NCBI GenBank assembly: GCA_012729975.1
Contig: JAAYBW010000208.1
Location: 1-48,037 of the forward strand
Direction: 5' to 3'
Source of the DNA: Clostridiales bacterium
Lineage (GTDB): Bacteria > Bacillota > Clostridia > Oscillospirales > Oscillospiraceae
Length of the DNA stretch: 48,037 nucleotides
In this document: piece by piece, positions 15,194-23,694 of the stretch
Position numbering within the stretch: position 1 is the first letter of the stretch
Layout: each line of letters opens with the position of its first letter
The notes under the pieces: generated by a model
Seen by the model: the letters and a program-made list of their open reading frames with translations, nothing else
What the model was told of the DNA's origin: nothing
Databases searched by the model: none
Position numbers and translations under genes: made by a program

Positions 15194-15248
15194 CAGCGGC
15201 ACCTCCGAATTCTAAGGACTAATAGCCAGTTAATGATATCATAGATGT

Positions 15249-15276
15249 TTGCAAAAAACAAAAAATAATATATAAT
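15249..15276 (+). promoter_or_regulatory. Promoter of the DUF2284/corrinoid-activator operon
   Basis: TTGCAA (15249-15254), a 16-base A-rich spacer and a perfect TATAAT (15271-15276), 39 bases before the start codon. Confidence 0.6.
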
Positions 15277-15315
15277 AGCACAAATATATCAGAAAGATGA
15301 TTTTAGGTGACATAC

Positions 15316-15876
15316 ATGGATATTGAACGGATTGCTCAAGAAGCGCGTGAATTTGGATTCACATTGGCAGCCCCTATTTCTATCGAAACGATTAATCCGA
15401 TGACAGCGGTCAGAGATATGTGCTCGGTGGATAAATGCAGGGCTTATGGTAAAAACTGGGCCTGCCCTCCTGCCTGCGGTTCTGTGGAAGATTGTGAACG
15501 AAATATAAAAAGATATTCGGACGCTATTATCGTTCAGACAACCGCGCAGCTCGAAGATGATTTCGACTTCGAGGGTATGGATAAAGCCGCAAAAATGCAT
15601 GGCTATAATTTTGTTTCCTTCCACGATTTTCTTCGGGAGAAATATCCTGGAACGGAAATCCTTGCGTTAGGCACAGGCGGGTGTATGAATTGTAAAGAGT
15701 GCACTTATCCCGATGAACCGTGTCGTTTTCCTGAGAAAATGGTTCATCCGATGGAAGGCTATGGGATAATGATAAGCGATGTGTGCAAAAGGAACGGCAT
15801 ACCCTATAATCACGGACGCGGAACTCTCACCTACATCGGGTGTTATTTATTAAAAGAACGGGAGACAAATCTATGA
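15316..15876 (+). CDS. DUF2284 metal-binding protein
   Basis: A 186-residue cysteine-rich protein of the DUF2284 family. It has clusters CSVDKCRAYGKNWACPPACG (about 39-58) and CMNCKECTYPDEPC (about 125-138), which should bind iron-sulfur clusters or another metal. The family is common in methanogens and acetogens and often sits near corrinoid or methyl-transfer genes, but has no settled function. I chose ATG 15316 because AGGTGA lies 5 bases before it; a GTG at 15307 is in frame. Its stop overlaps the start of the next gene (ATGA), so the two proteins are made in step and probably work together. Confidence 0.85.
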   Translation: MDIERIAQEAREFGFTLAAPISIETINPMTAVRDMCSVDKCRAYGKNWACPPACGSVEDCERNIKRYSDAIIVQTTAQLEDDFDFEGMDKAAKMHGYNFVSFHDFLREKYPGTEILALGTGGCMNCKECTYPDEPCRFPEKMVHPMEGYGIMISDVCKRNGIPYNHGRGTLTYIGCYLLKERETNL

Positions 15877-17651
15877 AAGTAAGGTTCGTTCCTGCTGAAA
15901 AAACAATAGATGTCCAGCCGGGGACAACAGTTATGAAAGCTCTGCTGGCGGCCGGCCTTGAACTTGACGCTCCCTGCGGAGGCAGAGGAGTCTGCGGGAA
16001 ATGCAGAGTGACAATAATAGATTCTCACGGAGAACATCAAGCGCTTGCCTGCCAGACTGAGATTCATACTGATATGACTGTTGACATTACACGCAAAGAT
16101 TCAGGGCATAGAATTCTCATGGGGGGTATATCGCGCGACATTAAGCTCTCGCCGGCTGTTAAGACATTTCGTGTAAAGATACCACAACCGACTACATCAG
16201 ATCTTCGCTCATGCTGGGAGCGCGTGAAGGACGCCGTGGCGAAGGCTGCAGGAATAACAAACGCGGCCGATATTATGCCGGATCCGGTTGTAGCCTCAGA
16301 ACTTTATATGGTTCTTACCAGGAATAATTTCGATGTTGAAGTTCTTATGATGGGCAATAATATTATCGGTGTGACAGCACCCGGCAGTCCGATCCTTGGC
16401 ATTGCCTACGATATTGGTACAACGACAATTGCGGGATACCTGATGAATCTTCGCACAGGTGAGCAAGTGTCGCAGTCTAGCCTTTTAAATCCTCAGGTCA
16501 AATACGGCGCAGATGTCATAATGAGAACCAAGTACACGATAGAAAACGGGCTGGAGGGTCCCACACAGTCGGTAAGAAAAGCGCTGTCCGAAATAGCGGA
16601 TAAGATGCTCAGTGAAACAAGCTTTGATAAAAATTACGTATACGCTGTGACGGTGGTCGGCAATACCTGCATGCATCATCTGTTCTCCGGTATCTCGCCC
16701 GCTTCGCTCGCTTACGCGCCATATACTCCGGCAATAACCGAGCCGATAGTTGCCAACACTAGAGAATTCGGATTCAGTATCAATCCATGCGCAAAGCTTA
16801 TGCTTTTGCCAAACATAGCGGGATTTGTAGGGGCCGATACTGTCGGAGCCGCTTTGGCATCGGAAATGGATAAAAAAGAAGAGCTCACATTATTAATTGA
16901 CATAGGAACTAACGGAGAAATGGTTTTAGGTACGAAGGATTACCTCGCAACCTGCTCTACTGCCGCCGGCCCGGCCTTTGAAGGAGCTCTTATTACCTTC
17001 GGCATGCGTGGTGCAGAGGGGGCGATAGACCACGTCAGCTTTGAAGAAGGCCGTTTGGAATATACGGTAATCGGCGGGGGCAAACCGGCCGGAATATGCG
17101 GGAGCGGGATTATAGACCTTCTTTCCGAGCTTGTTCGTACCGGAATTGTTGAATCCGGTGGGAGAATGAAAGCCCCGGATGAGCTCAGCAACGGGCTTGA
17201 AAAATATATGGGATATTATAAAGGCCAGCGCTGCATAGTCCTTGCCGGCAAAGACATTTCCGCAACGGATGAAGATATAGTGTTCACTCAAAAAGATGTA
17301 CGAGAAGTTCAGCTTGCCAAAGGCGCCATGGCTGCCGGGATTCAGATGCTCTGCAGAAGGCTCGGGGTGTCGTCTTCCGAAATAAAATCAATAATGATTG
17401 CAGGAGCGTTCGGCAACTATATGAAACCATCCAGCGCATGCGGAATAGGACTTATACCTAAAGAACTGAAAGAAAATGTGGTGGCCGTCGGAAATGCCGC
17501 GGGTCAGGGCGCAAAAATCTCTCTTCTGTCAGTTGAGGAATACAAAAGAGCCGAAAAGCTCTCCATGAGCATGGATTACCTGGAACTGGCCGCAGATCCC
17601 GCATTTCAGGACGTATTTGTCGATCAGCTTGAATTCCCGGGAGATGAATAA
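15873..17651 (+). CDS. RACo-like ASKHA-domain reductive activator with N-terminal 2Fe-2S domain
   Basis: A 593-residue protein. The N-terminal ferredoxin domain has C35, C41, C44 and C60 (CX5CX2CX15C, a 2Fe-2S set). A linker of about 80-170 follows, then a large ATPase of the actin/Hsp70/sugar-kinase fold with DIGTTT near 182 and DIGTNGE near 347. The design matches RACo/RamA, which use ATP to re-reduce inactive Co(II) corrinoid proteins in acetyl-CoA synthesis and methyl transfer. ATG 15873 overlaps the preceding stop (ATGA), with GGGAG upstream. No corrinoid protein or methyltransferase gene is adjacent, so the partner is encoded elsewhere or is unusual. Confidence 0.9.
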   Translation: MKVRFVPAEKTIDVQPGTTVMKALLAAGLELDAPCGGRGVCGKCRVTIIDSHGEHQALACQTEIHTDMTVDITRKDSGHRILMGGISRDIKLSPAVKTFRVKIPQPTTSDLRSCWERVKDAVAKAAGITNAADIMPDPVVASELYMVLTRNNFDVEVLMMGNNIIGVTAPGSPILGIAYDIGTTTIAGYLMNLRTGEQVSQSSLLNPQVKYGADVIMRTKYTIENGLEGPTQSVRKALSEIADKMLSETSFDKNYVYAVTVVGNTCMHHLFSGISPASLAYAPYTPAITEPIVANTREFGFSINPCAKLMLLPNIAGFVGADTVGAALASEMDKKEELTLLIDIGTNGEMVLGTKDYLATCSTAAGPAFEGALITFGMRGAEGAIDHVSFEEGRLEYTVIGGGKPAGICGSGIIDLLSELVRTGIVESGGRMKAPDELSNGLEKYMGYYKGQRCIVLAGKDISATDEDIVFTQKDVREVQLAKGAMAAGIQMLCRRLGVSSSEIKSIMIAGAFGNYMKPSSACGIGLIPKELKENVVAVGNAAGQGAKISLLSVEEYKRAEKLSMSMDYLELAADPAFQDVFVDQLEFPGDE

Positions 17652-17701
17652 GGCAGATAGATAAGTAATCTGTAATTACCCGAGTTAGAATATATTATCT
17701 G

Positions 17702-17740
17702 CCCATTCGGTGCATATTGTACCGGATGGGTTTTGTTATT
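17702..17740 (+). terminator. Rho-independent terminator of the RACo-like operon
   Basis: CCCATTCGGT (17702-17711) pairs with ACCGGATGGG (17721-17730) with one mismatch. The loop is 9 bases, followed by TTTTGTTATT. Confidence 0.8.
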
Positions 17741-17748
17741 GTATCCTT

Positions 17749-17988
17749 TTATCCGTTTTCATTATCTTCAACGAACCAGCGGCCGTCTTCGTCATAAAGA
17801 TATACTTCCCTGCTCCTGATACGGCATGCGTAACGGTTGCCGACGCCTCCCGACTTTAAAGAGGCAGCTCTTCGGACGTCATAAATTCGTTCTATTTCAT
17901 AACGCCTGCCGTCCGTCCAGATCATTTCAATAGGCATAATCTTCCCGTCCGGTTCATGCTGTGCTATTACCCCGACATACTGTTTCAC
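17749..17988 (-). CDS. Small conserved protein downstream of dinB
   Basis: A 79-residue protein with mixed beta-strand character and no cysteine cluster or membrane segment. Conserved-looking parts are IEMIWTDGRRYEI and DVRRAASLKSGGVGNRY. It follows dinB by 7 bases, and its ribosome site overlaps the dinB stop; the start is GTG. I recall small proteins of this kind beside DNA polymerase IV in other Firmicutes, so it may belong to the same SOS-induced unit. No function can be given. Confidence 0.72.
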   Translation of the reverse strand: MKQYVGVIAQHEPDGKIMPIEMIWTDGRRYEIERIYDVRRAASLKSGGVGNRYACRIRSREVYLYDEDGRWFVEDNENG

Positions 17989-17995
17989 TGCTTTT

Positions 17996-19228
17996 TCACC
18001 TCAAAAAAGCTATTTGCTGGATGCTGTGGTCATCTCTTGGATTTAGGCTTGAAAGATTGCGGTCCGTTAGCATTATACCTCTTTGTATGGCAAAATGACC
18101 AAACCGGTTTCTTATTGAATCGACGGCCTTTTCAAGCTCTTCTTTCTTTTGCAGACGTTCAGAATCCGGAAGAAAGGATAATTGTCGGCAATCAGCGGGA
18201 GCAAGATCGCATGCGCGCACGCCAAGACTGCGAACCGCAAAAGGCTCGTTTACGTTAAGGTCAAATAATCTCATAGAAGCATGGGCGATGGTGTCAGACA
18301 CACAGGAAGGTTCGGGCAGTTTTGCTTGCCTTTCAAATGAGACAAGCTTATTGTCACGCACATATAGCTGTACTGTTCTGCAGATAAACCCGTTCTCACG
18401 AAGCCTGCTTGCCACACTTTCGGCGAGCATATAAATTGTTATTTTAACATCTTCATAGGAAACCAAATCCCTGGGCGTGGTCGTCGAATTGCCGATACTC
18501 TTTATCGGATAAGAATCATTGCTGACCGGAGATATGTCCATCCCATTTGCAAACTGCCACAACATAACGCCGTTGATTCCAAGCCAGTTCTTTAAGAGTC
18601 TCGGTTCTGTCCGGGCAAGCGCGCCGATTGTGTGGATTCCGTAGCCCGCCAGCTTTCTGGAAGCGGAACTTCCGACATACAGAAGTTCCCGCACGGGAAG
18701 CGGCCACACCTTGTCTTTAAAATCGGCAACCGTAATGGTGGTAGTGGCGTCGGGCTTGTGCATATCAGAACCCAGCTTCGCAAATATTTTGTTGTAGCTT
18801 ACGCCGACAGAGGCGGTTATACCCAATTCAAATTTAATGCGCTCCCGAATTTTATCGGCAATTACTTTGCCGTCTTGAGAAACTAAGCTTCCTGTAACAT
18901 CAAGCCAAGACTCATCAAGACCGAAAGGTTCTATCTTGTCGGTATAATCCGCGTATATTTCCCTTACCATCCTCGAAAACCGTATATAGCGATCGTAATG
19001 CGGGGGCACAAAGACCAAGTCAGGGCATCTGCGTTTGGCCTGCCAAAGCGCTTCACCGGTTTTTATGCCGTATTTTTTGGCAATATTGTTTTTTGCAAGA
19101 ACAATGCCGTGGCGCAGTTCGGGATCCCCGCCGACAGCAACCGGCATGCTTCTCAAAGCGGGGTTATAAAGACACTCCACACTGGCGTAGAAATTATTAA
19201 TGTCGGAGTGCAGTATTACCCGCGTCAT
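17996..19228 (-). CDS. dinB: DNA polymerase IV (Y-family translesion polymerase)
   Basis: A 410-residue Y-family polymerase. Catalytic acidic residues are D9 (in HSDINNFYASVE) and D105-E106 (in GLDESWLDVTGS). Finger and thumb domains follow, with a helix-hairpin-helix around LAGYGIHTIGALA, and a C-terminal little-finger domain. It copies past damaged bases with low fidelity. A LexA box and a sigma-A promoter lie directly upstream, so it is under SOS control. GGAGGG lies before the ATG. It is co-transcribed with the small gene downstream. Confidence 0.95.
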   Translation of the reverse strand: MTRVILHSDINNFYASVECLYNPALRSMPVAVGGDPELRHGIVLAKNNIAKKYGIKTGEALWQAKRRCPDLVFVPPHYDRYIRFSRMVREIYADYTDKIEPFGLDESWLDVTGSLVSQDGKVIADKIRERIKFELGITASVGVSYNKIFAKLGSDMHKPDATTTITVADFKDKVWPLPVRELLYVGSSASRKLAGYGIHTIGALARTEPRLLKNWLGINGVMLWQFANGMDISPVSNDSYPIKSIGNSTTTPRDLVSYEDVKITIYMLAESVASRLRENGFICRTVQLYVRDNKLVSFERQAKLPEPSCVSDTIAHASMRLFDLNVNEPFAVRSLGVRACDLAPADCRQLSFLPDSERLQKKEELEKAVDSIRNRFGHFAIQRGIMLTDRNLSSLNPRDDHSIQQIAFLR

Positions 19229-19244
19229 TACATTCCCTCCATCA

Positions 19245-19258
19245 AGAACATATGTTCT
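19245..19258. promoter_or_regulatory. LexA operator (SOS box) of dinB
   Basis: AGAACATATGTTCT is a perfect palindrome matching the Gram-positive SOS box core GAAC-N4-GTTC. It lies 16 bases before the dinB start and just downstream of the -10 box, where LexA would block transcription. Confidence 0.85.
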
Positions 19259-19267
19259 ACTATGCTT

Positions 19268-19296
19268 AATATATGACAGAGCCGAGAAAAAAGCAA
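19268..19296 (-). promoter_or_regulatory. dinB promoter
   Basis: Read on the minus strand: TTGCTT (19296-19291), 17-base spacer, TATATT (19273-19268). Transcription would start near the LexA box. Confidence 0.65.
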
Positions 19297-19341
19297 CAGG
19301 TAATTACTTGTAATTTATAATTTTATATCTTGGATCATAAG

Positions 19342-19388
19342 AATAAAGCTTTCGCAGCCATCCGGATCAAGACTGCAAAAGCTTTATT
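19342..19388. terminator. Hairpin between dinB and the spore-associated gene
   Basis: AATAAAGCTTT (19342-19352) pairs with AAAGCTTTATT (19378-19388). GCA/TGC extends the stem past one mismatch. It may be a secondary terminator for the minus-strand gene ending at 19451. Nothing else was seen in the 222-base gap apart from the dinB control region and the hairpin at 19416. Confidence 0.5.
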
Positions 19389-19415
19389 TATCAAAAAATG
19401 CTATTACATAAAGGC

Positions 19416-19445
19416 ATCGGGCGAGAACAGCCGTTCACGCCCGAT
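19416..19445. terminator. Terminator immediately after the spore-associated gene
   Basis: ATCGGGCG (19416-19423) pairs with CGCCCGAT (19438-19445). GAAC/GTTC continues the stem across one mismatch to an AGCC loop. It lies 5 bases from the stop of the minus-strand gene. Confidence 0.65.
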
Positions 19446-19450
19446 AAATA

Positions 19451-20254
19451 TTACGTTCCTCGCAGTTCCCTGTAATCCTCTGCGCCTGCAATTGTGTCGG
19501 GCGGGAAAAATTCGTTAACCGGGAACCGTATTTTGCGGAAAAGATCGCAGGGATCGTCTTCTCCGGAACCTATGCACTCTTTTTCAGGCATGGAATATTC
19601 GTAGAATGGTATGAGCATCTGAGAATCCCGCTCTAACCTTATTATAGAGAACTGACCCAATGTTATATACACTCGCTTCGAATCTCCACCCAGAGCCAGC
19701 CCTGTAGGGAAAGCACCCCTAATAAATTCCGGTATTTCTTCAAGTTCACGGTCATTGTTAGGACATTCGCAAACTTCCACGAGCTTAATTCCGAGTACTA
19801 TTGGGTCTACAGCCTCGAGAACTGCAGTTGGCAGGCCCGGATCATGGACGGTGTTGCAGGAGTCGGATGTAAATACCTTTGCGTTTCCCTCACTGCCGAA
19901 AAGTATGACGCGCTTGTCAAACACCGCCAGACCGGTAATCGGATCTGTTCCGGATACTAGGGAATAAGCTTCGCCTGTGATTCTATAAAAGTAGCGAACA
20001 TCGACAGTGTAGTATCCCCTGTTAAACGAGACCTCCTTAACATCCACGCTCGCGTAGAGCAACTGCGCGCTTCTGGCTCTGACGCTGACAGCACCCGATA
20101 TGTAAGCCTGTGAATTACAGTCCGGATAAAGACGTAGGTCCTCGATGCAATCTTTATCCTTACATGAATCGTAGATTTTTCTTGTGTTGATGGAGACCGA
20201 ATCCCTTATGCATGTCGGGTCATTGCCTGGCCCGGCCTGAACTCTGTCGGCCAT
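19451..20254 (-). CDS. Conserved clostridial protein, possibly spore-associated
   Basis: A 267-residue protein with no signal peptide and little resemblance to enzymes. Conserved-looking blocks include CIRDSVSINTRKIYDSCKDK near the N-terminus, a CIEDLRLYP segment, FNRGYYTVDVRYFYRITGEA, and DPIVLGIKLVEVCECPNN. Eight or so cysteines are spread along the chain, which fits a cross-linked coat or morphogenetic protein. From memory, similar proteins occur widely in spore-forming Clostridia without a defined role. GGGAGGT lies 6 bases before the ATG. It follows the DUF3048 lipoprotein gene on the same strand. Function unproven. Confidence 0.8.
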   Translation of the reverse strand: MADRVQAGPGNDPTCIRDSVSINTRKIYDSCKDKDCIEDLRLYPDCNSQAYISGAVSVRARSAQLLYASVDVKEVSFNRGYYTVDVRYFYRITGEAYSLVSGTDPITGLAVFDKRVILFGSEGNAKVFTSDSCNTVHDPGLPTAVLEAVDPIVLGIKLVEVCECPNNDRELEEIPEFIRGAFPTGLALGGDSKRVYITLGQFSIIRLERDSQMLIPFYEYSMPEKECIGSGEDDPCDLFRKIRFPVNEFFPPDTIAGAEDYRELRGT

Positions 20255-20340
20255 TGCCTTACCTCCCAGCTAGTATTGATTATTCCGTTTTACCGCCAAT
20301 AAACAATACATTCTATGCGGGGGAGGGATTTTTGTGCCGT

Positions 20341-21471
20341 TTATTCGATAACAGGCGATTTGCTGAGCGGAAGGATGCAGATATAAGTCTTTCCGCGGCC
20401 TAAAGCAATTTCGTTGCCATCCGTGTCGGTGTATACAAGCTGTGAGGTAAAGGAGTCCTTGGTCCACGTTATGTCTATGTATCTTCCGCCGCAGGCAAAG
20501 GCGGCGCTTCCGCTGCCGATAAGATCGACGTCTATCCGGCCCATATTGTCACCTGATATCATACTCACGGAAGTGTTAATAATTATTACGTTAGTTACCG
20601 CTACCTGCTGCTGTGAATTTCCATCGGTATAGGGGCCATCATATTGGCTGACCATATAGAGCCCGGTGTCATTATCATAGTCAAACACGCTTGATTTGTA
20701 ATCAGAAAACACAGCACTGATATGTTGGGCACTTTTTCCGCCGGGCGGAGTGCCGTCATCTGAGAAGTTCATGTGGTAGCGCCAGGCCTCATCATGTTCT
20801 GTGCGGATGTTTGTCTCATATACTTGGGACAGAAGTTCGCCTGAAGTAAAAAGTGTGTGCTCATATGCGTAGCCGGCTTCGATTCTGCTTCGGTCGCGAT
20901 AACACATGTCATCATAGCCGTAACAGAAATCTATATTGTCTATGTCGCGTGATGAAAGATTGCTGTATGCTTGAGGACTTCCGCCTGCATGTACATATAT
21001 CGCATCGTGTCCCTGCGCCAAATCGATATAATATGTTCTTGCGCTTCGTATGCTGCCAATAGTCCCTGCTTGCGATATATCTGCATAAACGGCAAGCATT
21101 CTTGTTATACCGCCTTCGGCAAGGACTTCATATATAATATCCGCTTGAGATTGCCCGTGCTGCGGCTGTGCTTCCCTTATATTGTTGAGCATTACTGCAA
21201 AGGGTCTTATCATAGAAATTTCTTTATCTACAGGAGTCCCTGTCAGAGGGTTCACCGGGCCGTTATAAGGTGTAGGAGTCGGTTCGGGAGTTGGGGTTGG
21301 CGATAAGGTTGCGGTGGGTAAAGGAGTAGGCGTAAATGTCAGGCTTGGAGAAGCTGTGACGGGAGGCTCCGGAGTTATCGATTCTTCGGGCGGAGAATTT
21401 TTATTTCCGCATCCGTAAAAAAAGAATGCCAGCATAAAAAACACCGTAAGCATGGACAGGAAATGTTTCAT
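20341..21471 (-). CDS. DUF3048 (YerB-type) lipoprotein
   Basis: A 376-residue exported lipoprotein. Signal residues 1-20 end in a lipobox FYGC (C21). A low-complexity Thr/Pro linker (about 32-70) carries repeated TPTP and PTP units. The DUF3048 domain starts with the typical NPLTGTPVDKE and contains the AEGGITRMLAVYAD motif. Such proteins are anchored outside the membrane and have no established enzyme activity; the fold suggests carbohydrate or cell-wall binding. AGAGGTGAT precedes the ATG. It lies 86 bases upstream of the 267-residue gene and may be co-transcribed. Confidence 0.9.
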   Translation of the reverse strand: MKHFLSMLTVFFMLAFFFYGCGNKNSPPEESITPEPPVTASPSLTFTPTPLPTATLSPTPTPEPTPTPYNGPVNPLTGTPVDKEISMIRPFAVMLNNIREAQPQHGQSQADIIYEVLAEGGITRMLAVYADISQAGTIGSIRSARTYYIDLAQGHDAIYVHAGGSPQAYSNLSSRDIDNIDFCYGYDDMCYRDRSRIEAGYAYEHTLFTSGELLSQVYETNIRTEHDEAWRYHMNFSDDGTPPGGKSAQHISAVFSDYKSSVFDYDNDTGLYMVSQYDGPYTDGNSQQQVAVTNVIIINTSVSMISGDNMGRIDVDLIGSGSAAFACGGRYIDITWTKDSFTSQLVYTDTDGNEIALGRGKTYICILPLSKSPVIE

Positions 21472-21644
21472 TTAATCACCTCTGAGTAACGACATATTAA
21501 ACCCGTCGGAACCTCGTGTCAATATAGTGGCGCTGTTTTGTTATATCCGACAAAATACAGCGTTTTTCGCAGCGCTTGTTTTCTATGGACGTTCTTCCTC
21601 TTGTATTGTATAATGTGTAGAGATTTAGTAAAGGAAGCGGTGGA

Positions 21645-22172
21645 ATGGAAAGACTGGGATTCATACATGACAAACTGGAAATAAAAATACTCATTCTTTT
21701 TATACTGACCCGTCTGCCTCGCCCTATTGACTTTGACGCGCTTACTGAACTCGTTATCTGTGATGACGGTATAAGCTATTTTGATTATGTAGAAGCGCTT
21801 AACGAGCTTATTAAAGCCGGCCTTATCCTTGAAACGGAAGGCAGATACTCCGTAACCGAGCGAGGTATCAGCAACTTGGATGTAACACAGAGCGATATAC
21901 CTTATTCGGTACGCATCAAGGCTCAGCAAGCTACGCTTAAAGAAGCCCGTATCATGAGACGCAATTCGATGATAACAACCGAATCATTACCGCGGGAGGA
22001 TGGGAGCGTAACCGTTCGTCTGCGCCTGGCGGATTCTTTGGGAGACATTATGGCGATGGACCTTCTTATCGGAAGCGAAAGCCAGGCAGAAGCGGTAAAA
22101 AAACGATTCAGGCTGAGCGCAGAGCTTTTGTATAATGACATAATAGAACTCCTGCTCAGGGATATTGACTGA
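21645..22172 (+). CDS. DUF4364 protein, winged-helix-like regulator
   Basis: A 175-residue protein of the DUF4364 family. Residues 1-80 read as a PadR/MarR-like winged helix: helices around LEIKILILFIL and YVEALNELIKAGLI, then a wing with GRYSVTERG. The C-terminal part is an alpha/beta domain with a basic RMRNS-like stretch. Members are thought to be transcription factors, without a known target. AAAGGA-type ribosome site; a TATAAT box at 21621-21626 fits a promoter, but its -35 is poor. It lies 172 bases upstream of glmM; that gap holds only a short imperfect hairpin. Confidence 0.88.
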   Translation: MERLGFIHDKLEIKILILFILTRLPRPIDFDALTELVICDDGISYFDYVEALNELIKAGLILETEGRYSVTERGISNLDVTQSDIPYSVRIKAQQATLKEARIMRRNSMITTESLPREDGSVTVRLRLADSLGDIMAMDLLIGSESQAEAVKKRFRLSAELLYNDIIELLLRDID

Positions 22173-22344
22173 GGTTATAAACTTTTATCCTGATATTGCT
22201 GGCAGCGTAGAGAATCAGAGCTTATTAGCCATTTGCTTATACGGTAAAGGCCTCAATTTAAATTATGTAATTTCGAAGCCCTGTCTATGCGGTTTTCAGG
22301 GAACATATAAACGGGGTTTACTAATATTGCGGGGAGAAATGTGC

Positions 22345-23694
22345 ATGTCGAAATATTTCGGTACGGACGGTTTTCGCGGTGAAGCAAACCGCGGACTTAA
22401 TGCTGAACACGCGTATAGGATAGGGCGTTTCTTAGGCTGGTATTATGGAAGGGAGCATAAAGCAAGGATAGTAGTAGGTAAGGATACACGCTTATCAAGC
22501 TATATGTTTGAGTCCGGCCTTTCGGCCGGGCTTACCGCCTCGGGAGCGGATACATATCTTCTTCATGTTACAACGACACCAAGTGTCTCATATGTAGCCA
22601 GAACAGACGATTTTGACTGTGGCATAATGATATCTGCCAGCCATAACTATTATACTGACAATGGTATAAAGCTGTTAAACGGACGCGGAGAAAAAATGGA
22701 AGAGGATGTTATTGATCTTGTTGAGAAATATCTTGACGGAGAATATGGAGAACTTCCATTCGCAACAGACGAAGATATAGGCAGGGTCATCGATTATTCA
22801 GCAGGCCGCAACAGATATATCGGATATCTTATAGGCCTGTCAACACACTCATTTAAAGGCAAAAAAGTCGGTTTGGACTGCGCGAACGGCAGCACATGGA
22901 TGATTGCTAAAAGTGTTTTTGATGCCTTGGGAGCAGACACATATGTCATTAACAATACTCCTGACGGTACCAATGTCAACAGAAACTGCGGCTCCACGCA
23001 TATTCAAGGATTGTGTGAGCTGGTCAAGGGCAATAGTCTTGATGTGGGTTTTGCGTTTGACGGTGATGCCGACCGCTGCCTTGCAGTAGATGAAAAAGGA
23101 ACTGTAGTGGACGGAGACATGATAATGTATATATGCGGAAAGCATATGAAGGATAAGGGCATGTTATCAACAAACACCGTTGTAACAACGATAATGTCAA
23201 ATATAGGACTGTATAAAGCCCTCAACGAAATCGGCATATCTTATGAAAAGACGGATGTTGGAGACAGGTATGTATGGGAGAATATGCGAGAGAACGGACA
23301 CCTGATCGGAGGAGAGCAGTCCGGACATATTATCTTCAGCAAAGTTGCCAATACCGGCGATGGTCTGATTACGGCCCTAATGGTTATGACTGCGATGCTG
23401 GACAGAAAGCTGCCCTTGTCAGCTCTGACTATGCCTGTAACAATATACCCTCAGGTCCTCAGAAATGTTCGTGTTTTCAACAAAGATGCGGCCTTGACAG
23501 ATCCCGATGTTCAAAACGAAGTTGAATTGGTATCTGCACGGCTTGGCAGCAATGGCAGGGTGCTATTGAGAAAAAGCGGAACGGAACCGGTGCTGAGGAT
23601 TATGGTCGAGGCGCCGACAAACAATCAGTGTGAAGAGAATGTTGAAGCAATAATTGCGGCAATGTCAAGAAAGAATCTGCTGGCAGACGTGTGA
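22345..23694 (+). CDS. glmM: Phosphoglucosamine mutase
   Basis: A 449-residue alpha-D-phosphohexomutase. It interconverts glucosamine-6-phosphate and glucosamine-1-phosphate on the way to UDP-GlcNAc for cell wall. It starts with the GlmM hallmark KYFGTDGFRG. The phosphoserine loop ISASHN has the active serine near residue 99. The metal loop DGDADRC, sugar-binding GGEQSGH and phosphate-binding RKSGTEPVLR follow in order. ATG 22345 has GGGGAG 8 bases upstream; the reading frame is open 60 codons further upstream, but that part lacks similarity. Its length is as expected. A decayed GlmU-like remnant follows in the same frame. Confidence 0.95.
   Translation: MSKYFGTDGFRGEANRGLNAEHAYRIGRFLGWYYGREHKARIVVGKDTRLSSYMFESGLSAGLTASGADTYLLHVTTTPSVSYVARTDDFDCGIMISASHNYYTDNGIKLLNGRGEKMEEDVIDLVEKYLDGEYGELPFATDEDIGRVIDYSAGRNRYIGYLIGLSTHSFKGKKVGLDCANGSTWMIAKSVFDALGADTYVINNTPDGTNVNRNCGSTHIQGLCELVKGNSLDVGFAFDGDADRCLAVDEKGTVVDGDMIMYICGKHMKDKGMLSTNTVVTTIMSNIGLYKALNEIGISYEKTDVGDRYVWENMRENGHLIGGEQSGHIIFSKVANTGDGLITALMVMTAMLDRKLPLSALTMPVTIYPQVLRNVRVFNKDAALTDPDVQNEVELVSARLGSNGRVLLRKSGTEPVLRIMVEAPTNNQCEENVEAIIAAMSRKNLLADV

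Noticed and set aside
21234..21380. Repeated short TP/PTP-coding units as a DNA repeat or recombination site
   Set aside because: They are the low-complexity linker of the DUF3048 lipoprotein, typical of exported proteins.
22165..22344. Sixty-codon N-terminal extension of glmM
   Set aside because: It overlaps the end of the DUF4364 gene and lacks similarity; the family N-terminus begins at 22345 with a good ribosome site.
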